Source: Massilia sp. H-1 (GTDB lineage Bacteria > Pseudomonadota > Gammaproteobacteria > Burkholderiales > Burkholderiaceae_D). From it: a stretch of 64,000 bases of DNA. Where the stretch lies: positions 3,968,001 to 4,032,000 of the forward strand of contig CP087969.1 of NCBI GenBank assembly GCA_024703915.1, in the 5' to 3' direction. Below, piece after piece: positions 20,354-30,765 of this stretch. A model generated the notes under the pieces. That model did not search any database. It saw only the letters and a program-made list of their open reading frames with translations, and was not told where the DNA came from. Position 1 is the stretch's first letter, and the number at the start of each line of letters is the position of its first letter. The translations under genes were made by a program, and so were the position numbers.

Positions 20354-20813
20354 ATGTCCAACGCAACTCCCGCCGTCGTCACGGCATCGGCTTACCTCAC
20401 TCTGCATTATCGGCTCACGACCGCGGACGGTACTGATCTCATCACTACCTTTGGCGGGAACCCGGCCACGCTGTCGCTGGGCCAGGGCCAGCTGGCGCCC
20501 TTCCTCGAAGACGCGCTGATGGGCATGGAAGAGGGCGCCCACCACACCTTCCAGCTGGCGCCCGGCCAGGCTTTCGGCGAACGCAATCCCGAGCTGGTGC
20601 GCGATGTCACGCGCGCCACGCTCGATGAAAATACTGCGCCCGGCACCGAGTACCGCGTGGGCGACCTGGTCGACTTCGCCGCGCCCGGCGGCGGCCGCTT
20701 TGCTTAAGCATCCTGCGCGAACTGCGCGACGATGCCGCTACTTTCGACTTCAACCATCCGCTGGCTTAGGCCAGTCGCTGCAGTTCGAAGTCAAACTGAT
20801 CTCGGTGTTGTAA
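20354..20813 (+). CDS. fkpB: SlpA/FkpB-type FKBP peptidyl-prolyl isomerase
   Basis: About 152 residues, no signal peptide, so cytoplasmic. FKBP core with LTLHYRLTTADGT, a long insert-in-flap region typical of SlyD/SlpA (EDALMGMEEGAHHTFQLAP, AFGERNPELV) and NHPLAGQSLQFEVKLISVL at the end. GCTTAAGC at 20702-20709 and GCTTAGGC at 20764-20771 both stand where Ala-Gly (FAGILREL, LAGQSLQ) is conserved. It is followed after 12 nt by ispH, the arrangement also known in Escherichia coli (fkpB-ispH), which supports the assignment. Confidence 0.92.
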
Positions 20814-20825
20814 AAGGAATTCATC

Positions 20826-21776
20826 ATGAGCGACATTCTCCTGGCCCAGCCGCGCGGTTTTTTGCGCTTAGCGTTGACCGTGCAATCGAAATCGTCGAGC
20901 GCGCCCTCCAGCAATTCGGCGCGCCGATCTATGTGCGCCACGAAATCGTGCACAACGCCTACGTGGTGGACGACTTGCGCAACAAGGGCGCGATCTTCAT
21001 CGAGGAACTCGAAGACGTGCCACCCGGCAACACGCTGGTGTTCTCGGCGCACGGCGTGTCCAAGGCGGTGCGGGCCGATGCCGAAGCGCGCGGCCTGACC
21101 ATTTTCGACGCCACCTGTCCGCTGGTGACCAAGGTGCACGTCGAAGTGGCCAAGATGCGCCGCCAGGGCTGCGAAATCGTCATGATCGGCCATGACGGCC
21201 ATCCTGGAAGTCGAAGGCACCATGGGCCAGACCGAGGAGGGCATGTACCTGGTCGAAACGCTGGAGGACGTGGCCAAGTTGCAGGTGAACAATCCCGACA
21301 TGCTGGCCTATGTCTCGCAAACCACCTTGTCGGTGGACGACACGGCCGACATCATCGCCGCCATCAAGGCCAAATTCCCGAACGTGATCGAGCCGAAAAG
21401 GGCGACATCTGCTACGCCACCACCAACCGCCAGGAAGCGGTCAAGTTCATGGCGCCCCAGGTGGACGTGGTGATCGTGGTCGGCAGCCCGAACAGCTCGA
21501 ATTCGAACCGCCTGCGCGAAGTGGCCGACAAGAAGGGCACGCTTCTAGCCTACATGGTCGACAATGCCTCGCAAATCGATCCGGCCTGGCTGGTCGACAA
21601 GGTCCGGATCGGCGTCACCATGCGCGCCTCGGCCCCCGAAGTGCTGGTCCAGGCCGTCATCGACCGCCTCAAGGAACTGGGCGCGCAGCAGCGTGCGGGC
21701 GCTGGAAGGGGTGGAAGAACACGTCACTTTCCCTCTGCCGAAGGGCCTGGACGGGAGCAAGGCGGGCGCGGTCTGA
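20826..21776 (+). CDS. ispH: 4-hydroxy-3-methylbut-2-enyl diphosphate reductase
   Basis: About 316 residues; last step of the MEP isoprenoid pathway, an iron-sulfur enzyme of the cytoplasm. The three cluster Cys are in GFCAGVDRA (after repair), DATCPLVTK and ICYATTNRQ; the catalytic Glu is in the EGTMGQTEE region and [10 protein letters not shown] binds diphosphate. The record reads TTTTTTGCGCTTAGC at 20860-20872 where GFCAGV is needed, so the first cluster Cys is lost only in the record. ACCATGCGCGCC at about 21618 (VTMRAS) stands for ACCGCCGGCGCC (VTAGAS), a length-neutral version of the same corruption. Confidence 0.95.
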
Positions 21777-21857
21777 GAGCGGCTGTTGGTATTAAACAAA
21801 TAAAATTTGGCACAGTTGTAATTTTCCGATATTAGTTTTTACCAAACCTCGCTATCA

Positions 21858-21975
21858 TGGCGACGCTCGGATTTTTTGTCGCCACGGACATGTACATATG
21901 TCAAGGCGATGCGCGGTTGCTAAGAACCAGGAAACAAGGAGCGGCACCACGGGGATTTCCCCGGGTGCCGTTTTT
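21858..21975 (+). promoter_or_regulatory. livH leader with two hairpins, the second terminator-like
   Basis: The 233-nt gap before livH holds TGGCGAC/GTCGCCA (21858-21884) and CGGCACC/GGTGCCG followed by TTTTT (21942-21975). The second is a good Rho-independent terminator 35 nt before the livH start, so it could be an attenuator or the end of a small leader RNA. I see no obvious leader peptide or known riboswitch. Confidence 0.5.
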
Positions 21976-22009
21976 GTTAAGAACGACATAAAAGAGGCCT
22001 GCAAAAACC

Positions 22010-22938
22010 ATGGATACTTTTATCCAACAGATTATCAATGGACTGGTGCTGGGCAGTATGTATGCACTGGTCGCCCTGGGCTACACGATGGTGTACGGCG
22101 TGTTGAACCTGATTAACTTCGCCCACGGCGACGTGCTGATGATCGGCGCCATGGTCGGCCTGTCGATCCTCAAGCTGCTCAGTATCGTGGCGCCCGGACT
22201 GCACGGCGGCATCTGTCTGGCGATTGCCATCATCGGCGCCATTCCCGTGTGCATGCTGGTCAATGTGATCATCGAACGGGTCGCCTACCGGCGCCTGCGC
22301 AATGCGCCGCGGCTGGCCCCGCTGATCACCGCGATCGGCGTGTCTTACCTGCTGACCACCTTCGCGATGATGATCTGGGGCCGCAGCCCGCTGTCCTTCC
22401 CGCAATTGCTCTCGAGCGAGCCGGTCGCCATTGGCGGCGCCGTGATTTCGCAAACCCAGATCCTGCTGCTGGCGCTGGCCATGCTGTCGATGGGCGGACT
22501 GGTGCTGCTGGTCGAAAAAACCCAAGATGGGCCGCGCCATGCGCGCCACCGCCGAAAACCCGCGTGGCCGGGCTGATGGGCGTCGATTCGAACAAGGTCA
22601 TCGTGGCCACCTTCGCCATCGGCGCGGCCCTGGCGGCCGTGGCTGGCGTGATGTGGGGCGCCAACTATTCCTCGATCCAGTTCGCGATGGGCTTCCTGCC
22701 CGGCCTGAAAGCCTTCTCGGCGGCCGTGCTGGGCGGCATCGGCAACATCTACGGCGCGATGATCGGCGGCATTCTGCTGGGCCTGATCGAAGCGCTTGGC
22801 GCCAACTACATCGGCGACCTGACTGGCGGCTTCCTCGGCAGCCACTATCAGGACATCTTCGCATTCGTGGTGCTGATCCTCGTGCTGACGGTGCGTCCGT
22901 CCGGCATCATGGGTGAACGCGTTGCCGACCGCGCCTGA
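22010..22938 (+). CDS. livH: Branched-chain amino acid ABC transporter permease LivH
   Basis: About 309 residues, eight hydrophobic helices. MDTFIQQIINGLVLGSMYALVALGYTMVYGVLNLINFAHG, read in parts, is the typical LivH start, and FLPGLKAFSAAVLGGIGNIYGAMIGG is the conserved permease loop. One frame slip lies near 22525 (KTKMGRAMRATAENP after repair). It forms the inner-membrane channel with LivM, powered by LivG and LivF, for import of leucine/isoleucine/valine or related solutes. No livJ/livK binding protein is encoded here, so substrate choice is unproven. Confidence 0.92.
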
Positions 22939-22954
22939 CCGCTAAAGGACCATC

Positions 22955-24170
22955 ATGGCACTCTTCTCATTTGACCTCGAGCACGACAAGAAGCGCGACC
23001 GCCAGCATGGCGTTCGTGCTGATCGGTCTGCTGATCTTCCCCTTCGTGGCCCAGCAGTTCGGCAATTCCTGGGTCCGCATCATCGACATGGCGCTGCTGT
23101 ACATCATGCTCGCGCTGGGCCTGAACATCGTGGTCGGCTTCAGCTCAGCCTGCTCGATCTCGGCTACATCGCCTTCTTCGCGGTCGGCGCCTACATGACG
23201 GGCCTGCTGGCCTCGCCCCAGTTCGCGGCCCTGCTCGAATCCGTGGTCTACCAGTATCCGGTGCTCGGCGAATGGCTGGTCGCCATCATGGGACCGGAAA
23301 TCAAGGAAACCGGCATCCACCTGTCGGTGTGGGTGATCGTGCCGCTGGCCGCCGCCACCGCCGGTTTCTTCGGCGCATTGCTGGGCGCGCCGACGCTGAA
23401 ACTGCGCGGCGACTACCTGGCCATCGTCACGCTCGGCTTCGGCGAGATCATCCGCATCTTCATGAACAACCTGAACGATCCGATCAACTTCACCAACGGT
23501 CCGCAGGGCATCAACCTGATCGATCCTATCCGCATTTTCGGCGTGTCGCTGGCCGGTGAGGCGGGCTCGAAGGCGACCGTGATGATCGGCGGCTTCGGCA
23601 TGCCATCGGTCAATGCCTACTACTTCCTGTTCCTGGCACTGTGCATCGCGATCGTGTTCATCACCACGCGCCTGCAGCATTCGCGCCTGGGCCGCGCCTG
23701 GGTTGCGATCCGCGAAGACGAGATCGCCGCCAAGGCGATGGGCATCAATACCCGCAACGTCAAGCTGCTCGCGTTCACCATGGGCGCCTCGTTCGGCGGC
23801 GTGGCTAAGCGCCATGTTCGCTTCCTTCCAGGGCTTCGTCTCGCCCGAATCGTTCTCGCTGACCGAGTCGATCGCGGTGCTGGCCATGGTGGTGCTGGGC
23901 GGGATCGGCCACGTGCCGGGCGTGATTGTCGGCGGCGTGCTGCTGGCGGCCTTGCCGGAAGTGCTGCGCCACACGGTCGAGCTTCTACCAGAACATGTTG
24001 TTCGGCAAGGTCCTGATCGAAGCGGAAGTGCTGCGCCAGCTGCTGTACGGCCTGGCCATGGTGCTGATCATGCTGTATCGCCCGGCTTAGGCCTGTGGCC
24101 GTCGCCGAAACATGAAGACCGGCCGGAAGCGGCCGAGACCAACAAGGCGGATGCCTTCCCGGCGGCCTGA
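22955..24170 (+). CDS. livM: Branched-chain amino acid ABC transporter permease LivM
   Basis: About 405 residues. Multi-helix permease with GLNIVVGFSGLLDLGYIAF (after repair), KLRGDYLAIVTLGFGEI and IREDEIAAKAMGIN, all LivM signatures. Lesions: near 23008, 23145, 23804-23810 (GGCTAAGCGCC for GGCCGGCGCC, giving GVAGAMFAS), 23984 and 24083-24090 (GCTTAGGC, giving RPAGLWPSP). The C-terminus is a hydrophilic tail ending ADAFPAA. 16 nt after livH and 10 nt before livG. Confidence 0.9.
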
Positions 24171-24180
24171 GGAACGTGAC

Positions 24181-24959
24181 ATGAGCGAACAGACTATTCT
24201 CCACATCGAAGGCGTCAACAAGCGCTTCGGCGGCCTGCAGGCGCTGACCAATGTCGGCATCAAGATCACCAAGGGCCAGATCTACGGCTTGATCGGTCCG
24301 AACGGTGCTTAAGCAAGACCACCTTCTTCAACGTCATCACCGGCCTGTACCAGCCCGATACCGGTACCTTCGAGCTGGCTTAAGCAAGCCGTATTCGCCG
24401 TCCGCCCCGCACGAAGTGGCCAAGGCCTAAGCATCGCCCGTACCTTCCAGAACATCCGCCTGTTCGGCGAGATGACCGCGCTGGAAAACGTGATGGTCGG
24501 CTGCCACGTGCGCACCAAGCAGGGCGTGTTCGGCGCCGTGTTCCGCCACAAGGCGGCGCGCCCGAGGAAGCGGCGATCCGCGCCCGCGCCCAGGAGCTGC
24601 TCGATTTTGTCGGCATCGGCGCCTACGGCAAGCGCACCTCGAAATTCCTGTCCTACGGCGACCAGCGCCGCCTGGAAATCGCGCGCCCCCTGGCCACCGA
24701 GCCCCAGCTGCTGGCGCTGGACAGTAGGCAGGGCCTAAGCATGAACGCGACCGAAAAGCTGGCCCTGCGCGAGCTGCTGGTGAAGATCAAGAATGAAGGC
24801 AAGACCGTGCTGCTGATCGAGCACGACGTCAAGCTGATGATGGGCTTGTGCGACCGCATCACCGTGCTCGAGTACGGCAAGTCGATCGCCGAAGGCTTAC
24901 CGGCCGACATACAAAAGAATCCGGCTGTGATTGAAGCCTACCTGGGAGGGGCCCACTGA
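24181..24959 (+). CDS. livG: Branched-chain amino acid ABC transporter ATPase LivG
   Basis: About 257 residues. ABC ATPase with Walker A GPNGAGKTTFFN, where GCTTAAGC at 24307-24314 replaces GCCGGC in the P-loop itself; Q-loop ARTFQNIRLF; signature LSYGDQRRLEIARA; Walker B LLALDEPAAGMN, where AGTAGGCAGGGCCTAAGC near 24724-24740 hides two adjacent motifs. Further lesions at 24378-24385 and 24425-24432. The protein is normal after repair and ends AYLGGAH. TGA overlaps the livF ATG. Confidence 0.9.
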
Positions 24960-25684
24960 TGAGCGAAACGATACTCAAGATCCAGGGCTTGCGCGTGGCC
25001 TATGGCGGCATCAAGGCCGTCAAGGGCATCGAACTGGAAGTGAACAAGGGCGAGCTGGTGACCCTGATCGGCGCCAATGGCGCCAAACAAGACCACCACC
25101 CTCAAGGCCATCACCGGCACCTTGCCGCCGTGCGCGGTGGAGGGCACGATTGCCTACAAGGGCCAGTCGCTCAAGAACACCAAGTCGTTCGAGATGGTGC
25201 AGCGCAAGCTGGCCATGGTGCCGGAAGGGCGCGGCGTGTTCACGCGCATGACGATCGCCGAGAACTTGCTGATGGGCGCCTACACGCGCGACGACAAGGC
25301 TGGCATCGCGGCCGACATCGAGAAATGGTTCACCGTGTTCCCGCGCCTGAAAGAGCGTTCGGCCCAGCTGGCTTAAGCACCCTGTCGGGCGGCGAACAGC
25401 AAATGCTGGCCATGGCGCGCGCGCTGATGAGCCATCCGGAATTGCTGCTGCTGGACGAGCCGTCGATGGGCTTGTCGCCGATCATGGTGGAAAAGATCTT
25501 CGAAGTGATCCGCGACGTGCACAAGCAAGGCATCACCATCCTGCTGGTCGAGCAGAACGCCAAGCTGTCGCTGCAGGCGGCCGACCGCGGCTACGTGATG
25601 GATTCGGGCGCGATCATCATGAGCGGCAATGCGGCCGACATGCTGCACGATCCGCGCGTGAAAGCGGCCTACCTGGGCGAATAA
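24959..25684 (+). CDS. livF: Branched-chain amino acid ABC transporter ATPase LivF
   Basis: About 240 residues. Walker A is GANGAGKTTTLKAI after repair (GCCAAACAAG at about 25081 for GCCGGCAAG). Signature LSGGEQQMLAMARAL follows GCTTAAGC at 25371-25378, where QLAGTLSGG is expected. Walker B is LLLLDEPSMGLSP and the His switch VEQNAK. Ends DPRVKAAYLGE. It pairs with LivG to energise LivHM. Last gene of the operon, followed by a strong terminator. Confidence 0.92.
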   Translation: MSETILKIQGLRVAYGGIKAVKGIELEVNKGELVTLIGANGAKQDHHPQGHHRHLAAVRGGGHDCLQGPVAQEHQVVRDGAAQAGHGAGRARRVHAHDDRRELADGRLHARRQGWHRGRHREMVHRVPAPERAFGPAGLSTLSGGEQQMLAMARALMSHPELLLLDEPSMGLSPIMVEKIFEVIRDVHKQGITILLVEQNAKLSLQAADRGYVMDSGAIIMSGNAADMLHDPRVKAAYLGE

Positions 25685-25712
25685 GCGCGCCGCACCGGGT
25701 GCGCCAGACAAC

Positions 25713-25739
25713 AAAAAACCCGCAAGCTGCGGGTTTTTT
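25713..25739. terminator. Bidirectional terminator between livF and phasin gene
   Basis: AAAAAACCCGCA-AGC-TGCGGGTTTTTT, a symmetric hairpin between converging genes. Confidence 0.93.
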
Positions 25740-25758
25740 GTTGAAGCGGGAGCAAAAA

Positions 25759-26328
25759 TTACTTGCGGCTAGGCTTTTGGTGCAGCGGTTTGGGCCGCTT
25801 GGGTGAACTGGCTGACAGCGGCGTTGACGTTGGTTTCAACGGCTTCCAGCGCTTGCTTGGCGGTCTTGCTCAGTTGCTCGTAGCCTGCGTTGGCGTTGCC
25901 GATGGTGGCCTTGATGACCGACACGACGTTTTCCGAACCGGCTGGCGCGTTCTTGGTGACTTCGTCGACCAGCGAGATGACCTTGCGGTTGGTCTCGGCG
26001 ATCTGCTCTTCGGCAGCGCGGGTGAACTCAGCCTGGGTGCCTAGAGCAGCGATGGCGGCGACCTGACGGCCGTAGGACAGCGCTTTTCTGCGGTCGGCTG
26101 GGCCTGGGCAGCGGTCAGCGAGAAGAACTCTTGCGGGTCCTTGGCCGACAGCAGCTGGCGGGTGGCGGCCGACGATTCGTCGAGCGACGCTTTGGCGGCG
26201 GTCAGGTTCAGTTCGACCAGCTTCTCCATGCCTTCAAACGCTTTGGAAGTCAGCGACGAGAAGATGGCGAATTGCGATTCGAAGTTGGCTTTGGTGGCGT
26301 TCGAAAACTGCTCAGGGATTGCAAACAT
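25759..26328 (-). CDS. phaP: Phasin family protein (PHA granule associated)
   Basis: About 188 residues, helical and without Cys. [20 protein letters not shown] and [16 protein letters not shown] are typical of proteobacterial phasins; the second half ([31 protein letters not shown]) is a continuous amphipathic helix. Phasins coat polyhydroxyalkanoate granules and limit their size. Frame slips near 26085 (missing bases after QPTAEK) and 26040. The last codons read GCC-TAG near 25770; restoring the site gives an Ala-rich end and TAA at 25759-25761. GGAGAA precedes the ATG. Confidence 0.88.
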
Positions 26329-26591
26329 TGTATGTTCTCCAGTATGGTTTGTTCGTTTAGACAGGGGACCGGTGAAGCAGAAACTTGGAACTTTTCAGGC
26401 TGACGGTTTATTGTGCAGCGCAACAGAGCCCATTCTACTGAGTTTTGTTGGCGAGTCAAGCGAATTTTGTGCAGTGCACAAATAGTCTCTTTCACGACGC
26501 CACAGGGCGTCGTGCTAGACTCGCGGCTCCTTTCCGCTGGGAACATGATGCATCACAATACGACGCTGGTGCCCCCTGCTTATATTGATCA

Positions 26592-27509
26592 ATGTCAAAC
26601 CATGACGATAAAAATGTTGCGATGCGACAAGTGAGCCGCCTGGTCCCCGTCTTCTTCGTGTTGCTCTGGAGTACAGGCTTCATCGTGGCCAAGTTCGGCC
26701 TGCCGTATGCGCCGCCGCTGACCTTCCTGGTGCTGCGCTGCGCCCTGGCGCTGCTGGTGCTGGTGCCGCTGGTCCTGATCGGGCGTGCGCCCTGGCCGCG
26801 TGAACGGGGCTTACCATCTGGCCGTCGTGGGTTTGCTGTTGCAGGGCGGTTACTTGATCGGCGTCTGGTGCGCGATCAAGCTGGGCATGCTTCGTTAAGC
26901 ATCACGGCCCTGATTGTCGGCATGCAGCCGATCCTGACCGCCGCCTGCGCCGGTCTGATCGGCGAGCGGGTGCGCCCGCGCCAGTGGCTGGGGCTGGCTT
27001 TTGGCCTGGCTAGGCGTGGCGCTGGTGGTGCAAGCCAAGATGTCGCTGACCGGCTTGTCGCTGCAGGCGCTGGCCTGGTGCCTGCTGGCCTTGCTGTCGA
27101 TCACGGCTTCTAGCACCATGTACCAGCGCCATTACTGCCCCCAGTTTGACTTGCGCACCGGCACCGTGATCCAGTTTTCCGCGACCCTGGCCCTGCTGCT
27201 GCCGCTGGCCGTCGTGATGGAAGGGCTGGACCCGGCGCTGGCGTCGGTGGCATGGACGCCGCACTTCATCGGCGCCTTGCTGTGGTCGGTGTTCGGCCTG
27301 TCGATCGGCGCCATCTTCCTGCTGTTTACGCTGATACGGCGCAGCGCCGCCACGGAAGTGACCAGTTTGCTGTACCTGACCCCGCCGACCACGGCGCTGA
27401 TGGCCTGGCTGATGTTCGGCGAAGCGTTCAGCCTGGCCGGTATCGCTTAAGCATGGCGCTGGCGGTGGCGGGTGTTGTTTGTGTCGTTAAAAAACAGGAG
27501 AGTTCATGA
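26592..27509 (+). CDS. EamA/DMT-family transporter
   Basis: About 305 residues and ten membrane helices in two EamA repeats, RLVPVFFVLLWSTGFIVAKFG at the start and ASSTMYQRHY, SIGAIFLLFTLI, LTPPTTALMAWLMFGE in the second half. Drug/metabolite transporters export amino acids or other small molecules; the substrate cannot be read here. Lesions at about 26812, 26891 (GTTAAGC for GCCGGC, LAGITAL), 27007 (GCTAGGC, LAGVALVV) and 27445-27452 (GCTTAAGC, IAGMALAV). TGA overlaps the nitroreductase start by 4 nt (ATGA). Confidence 0.88.
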
Positions 27510-28202
27510 TCGTCAGTCCGCAACAGCAAGCCGTCGACGCGGCCATCACCAGCCGCCGCTCGATCCGCGCCTTCCTGCCCGATCCGGTGGCGCGCGAAGA
27601 CATCGACGCCATCCTCGACGTGGCCGCGCGCGGCTGTCCGGCACCAATACCCAGCCCTGGAAAGTGACGGTGCTCACCGGCGCCGCCAAGACGCGCCTGT
27701 CGGACGCCATTCTCGCGGCCCACAACGACCCGGCCGCAGGCCGCAAGCGCACGTGGAAGAATATGCCTATTACCCGCGCGACTGGGTCGCGCCCTACATC
27801 GACCGCCGCCGCAAGGTGGGCTGGGACCTGTACGCCCTGCTCGGACTCACGCGCGAGGACAAGGCTTAAGCATGTCGGCCCAGCACGGGCGCAATTACCG
27901 CTTCTTCGACGCCCCGGTCGGCCTGATCTTCACGATCGACCGCATCATGCAGCAAGGTTCCTGGCTCGACTACGGCATGTTCTTGCAGAACATCATGGTG
28001 GCAGCGCGGGCGCGGCCTCGATACCTGTCCGCAAGCCGCGTTCACACAATACCATCGCATCATCGCCGAGCAGCTGGCCTTGCCGCCGGAGCAAATGGTG
28101 GTGTGCGGCATGGCGCTCGGCTACGCCGCCCCGGGCAAAATTGAAAATACGCTCACGACCGCACGGGAGCCGGTCTCAGGCTTCGCCCGCTACATTGAAT
28201 GA
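27506..28202 (+). CDS. Nitroreductase family protein
   Basis: About 228 residues. FMN-binding features: SRRSIRAFLPDPV at the N-terminus, SGTNTQPWKV near residue 45, and the C-terminal CGMALGYAAPGKIENTLTTARE. These flavoproteins reduce nitro compounds or quinones with NAD(P)H. Lesions near 27640 (missing bases before SGTNTQ), 27757, 27864-27871 (GCTTAAGC, KAGMSAQHG) and 28012. It overlaps the preceding transporter gene by 4 nt, so the two are translationally coupled. Confidence 0.87.
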
Positions 28203-28289
28203 GGGTACACTGTGGGAACTGCTTGCGAACAAGACGTGCTTTGGTACACTGCATTCAGGTAAGACCAGTTCGCTGTAAAGGAATTCCAG

Positions 28290-29402
28290 ATGTATAAGCT
28301 TGTCTTAGGCGCTTTCGTGTCGCTCATGTTTGCCCTGTCGTTCCACCGCCGAGGCGCGCACCGAACACGGTGCCAAAGTGACAAAAGCCAAAAAATCGCA
28401 GGTCGCTCTACCACAAGTTCAAACGGCGCGCCGCCGCGACCCGCCTGTCGGCCGCGCCGCGCAGCCAGGTCGTGCGGCGCACCATCATCGTCCACGGAAA
28501 ACGCAAGGTCGTGTATCAGCGCGTGCTGATCACGCGCAACTATGCCGAACCGGTGCGCATGAGCGAGGGCGACCGCGCCAAGCCTGAACCTGACGCGCGA
28601 TCCGCTCGACCTCAAGTCCAGTGTGGCCCTGGTGCTCGACCAGCAGAATGCCGAAGTGCTGTTCGAAAAAAATGCGAATGTGGCATTGCCGATCGCCTCC
28701 ATCACCAAGATGATGACCGGCCTGATCGTGGTCGAGGCGGGCCTCGACATGGACGAAATCCTGACCGTCACCGACGACGATGTGGACCACGAAAAATTCA
28801 GCAGTTCGCGTTTGCAGGTGGGCTCGAAAATGACGCGCGCCAATCTGCTGCACATCGCCCTCATGAGTTCGGAAAACCGCGCCGCCGCCGCGCTGGCGCG
28901 CAATTATCCGGGCGGGGTGGCCGCCTTTGTCGAGGCAATGAACGCCAAGGCGCGCGAATTGAACATGGTCGATACCCGGTATGTCGATTCGAGTGGTTTG
29001 TCGAGCCGGAATGTGGCGAGCGCGCGATCTGGCCAAGCTGGTGATCGCCGCTTACCAGCAGCCGCTGCTGCGCCTGTACTCGACCGATCCGAAGGCGACC
29101 GTCAGCAGCTTAGCAACTGCATGATGCAGTACCACAACACCAACTATCTGGTGGCGCTGCCGGACTGGGAAATCGGTCTGCAGAAAACCGGTTTCATCAA
29201 CGAAGCGGGACGCTGCCTGATGATGCAGGCCGTGGTGGCCGGACGCGCGGTGGTGATGGTGTTCCTCGATTCCAAGGGCAAGCAGTCGCGCACGGCCGAT
29301 GCCGGCCGCGTGCGGCGCTGGCTGGAAGCGTTCACCGCGCCAGCCGCGCTGCCCACCATCGAGCGGGTGTCACAGCCCGCCGGTATATCCGAGGGTGGCT
29401 GA
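28290..29402 (+). CDS. pbpG: D-alanyl-D-alanine endopeptidase, PBP7/PbpG type (peptidase S11)
   Basis: About 365 residues. Signal peptide (MYKLVLGAFVSLMFAL), a basic Arg/Lys-rich linker, then the S11 domain with SITK (SxxK), SSEN (SxN) and QKTG (KTG). It cuts peptide cross-links in peptidoglycan in the periplasm. Frame slips near 28340, 28445, 28590, 29025 and 29110 (CAGCTTAGC). The 3' end overlaps the converging iclR-type gene by 33 nt. An Arg-rich linker before the domain is common in betaproteobacterial homologues. Confidence 0.87.
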
Positions 29403-30154
29403 AATCTGGCTGGCGGTACTGACCAGGTCTTCCAGCCATTCTTCCTGCAGCCGGTCGGCTTGGCTGCCGAGATCGACAGGCTTAGGCCACGAGCTTGCCG
29501 CTGTCGTCGTGGATCCCGGCCGCCATGCAGCGCACGCCCAGTTCCAGTTCCTCGTTGTCGCGCGCATAACCGCGCGTGCGCACCAGCGACAGCTCGCGTT
29601 CGAGCTTGGCCAGATCCGTGATCGAATTCTTGTTGTGCCCGGCCAGGCCGGTGCGCGTGGCATACGCGCGGATCGCCTTCGGCTCGTCCACCGACAGGAA
29701 CAGCTTGCCGGTCGAGGTCAGATGCAGCGGACCGCGTCCGCCGATCGCGCGCACCACCTGCATCCCCGAGCGCTCCGAGAACGCGCGGTCGATGTAGACG
29801 ATTTCGTCGCCCTGGCGCACCGACAGATTGATCGTTTGCTGGGTTTTCTTGTGCAGGGCGCGCATGAAGTCGAGCGCCGCTTCGCGCACCGACAGCCGGC
29901 TCTTGACCACATTGCCCAGTTCCAGCAGGCGCATGCCGAGCCGGTAGGTGCCGGGCTCGACGCGGTCGACAAAGCGCGTGATGACCATGTCGTTGAGGAT
30001 CCGGTGCGCGGTGGACGGATGCAGGCCGGAGACCTTGGACAGTTCCTTCCAGGCTCACCGGATCGGTGTAATTGGCCAGTGCATCGAGCAGGGCGACCAT
30101 GCGTTCGATCACCTGGATCGATGTTTTCAGCGCTTCGACGGTTTCGATTTTCAT
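29370..30154 (-). CDS. IclR-family transcriptional regulator
   Basis: About 262 residues. An N-terminal winged helix (VIERMVALLDALAN, then LSKVSGLHPSTAHRIL after repair) is followed by the IclR effector domain with YRLGMRLLELG, VRAIGGRGPLHLTSTGK and GIHDDSGKLVAGLSISA. Binds a small carboxylic effector in known members; target genes are unknown. Lesions at about 30055 and 29478-29485 (GCTTAGGC on the plus strand, VAGLS). It ends inside the tail of the converging pbpG gene. Confidence 0.88.
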
Positions 30155-30302
30155 AATGTGGTTGGTGCAGTGCAGTATATCTTCCTTACTTTATACCATA
30201 ATGCGGAAAGGGTTGGCAATTTACTCGTGCAGAAGCAGGTTTTGTGGCCGCCGCGGCACGGGCCGGGCATAATGCGGCATCTGAGCAACTTGGGAAACCA
30301 CC

Positions 30303-30691
30303 ATGACTGAACCTGTCAGCGAATTCAAAAGCAAGAGTGGGCTGGGACGCATCATGCCTAAGCCATGTTTTACGCGATGGACGGCCTGAAGTCGGCCTGG
30401 CAAAACGAACATGCCTTCCGCCAGGAGCTGGTGCTGGTTGTCGTCGGCGCCATCATCGCGCTGCTGCTGCCGATTTCCGCCTTCCAGAAACTGTTCCTGA
30501 TCGGCGTGCTGGTGTTCGTGCTGATCGTCGAACTGTTCAATTCCGCGATCGAAGCCGTGGTCGACCGCGTCTCGCTCGAGCGCCACCCGCTGTCGAAAAA
30601 CGCCAAGGACATGGGCAGCGCCGCCGTGTTCCTCGCGATCTGCCTGGCGGGCGCCTGCTGGGCCGTGGTGCTGTTCAACCGCTTCTATTGA
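30303..30691 (+). CDS. dgkA: Diacylglycerol kinase
   Basis: About 129 residues, three membrane helices. FYAMDGLKSAWQNEHAFRQE and ELFNSAIEAVVDRVS carry the catalytic and metal-binding Glu residues of prokaryotic DgkA; NAKDMGSAAV follows. It phosphorylates diacylglycerol to phosphatidic acid at the inner membrane. A lesion at 30352-30365 (ATGCCTAAGCCATG) breaks the frame near residue 18, where GRI-NAMFYAMDG is expected. AACCACC before the ATG is a weak ribosome site. Confidence 0.93.
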
Positions 30692-30765
30692 GCGCATAAG
30701 CAAAGACGAAAGCATTCGTTCGCTTTCGGCATGCCCGCCCGTATCCTTGTGTTCAGGAGGCGGGC

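Noticed and set aside
22010..25684. liv operon as decaying pseudogenes
   Set aside because: Every break is repaired by one motif and the remaining residues, including ATPase motifs, are fully conserved.
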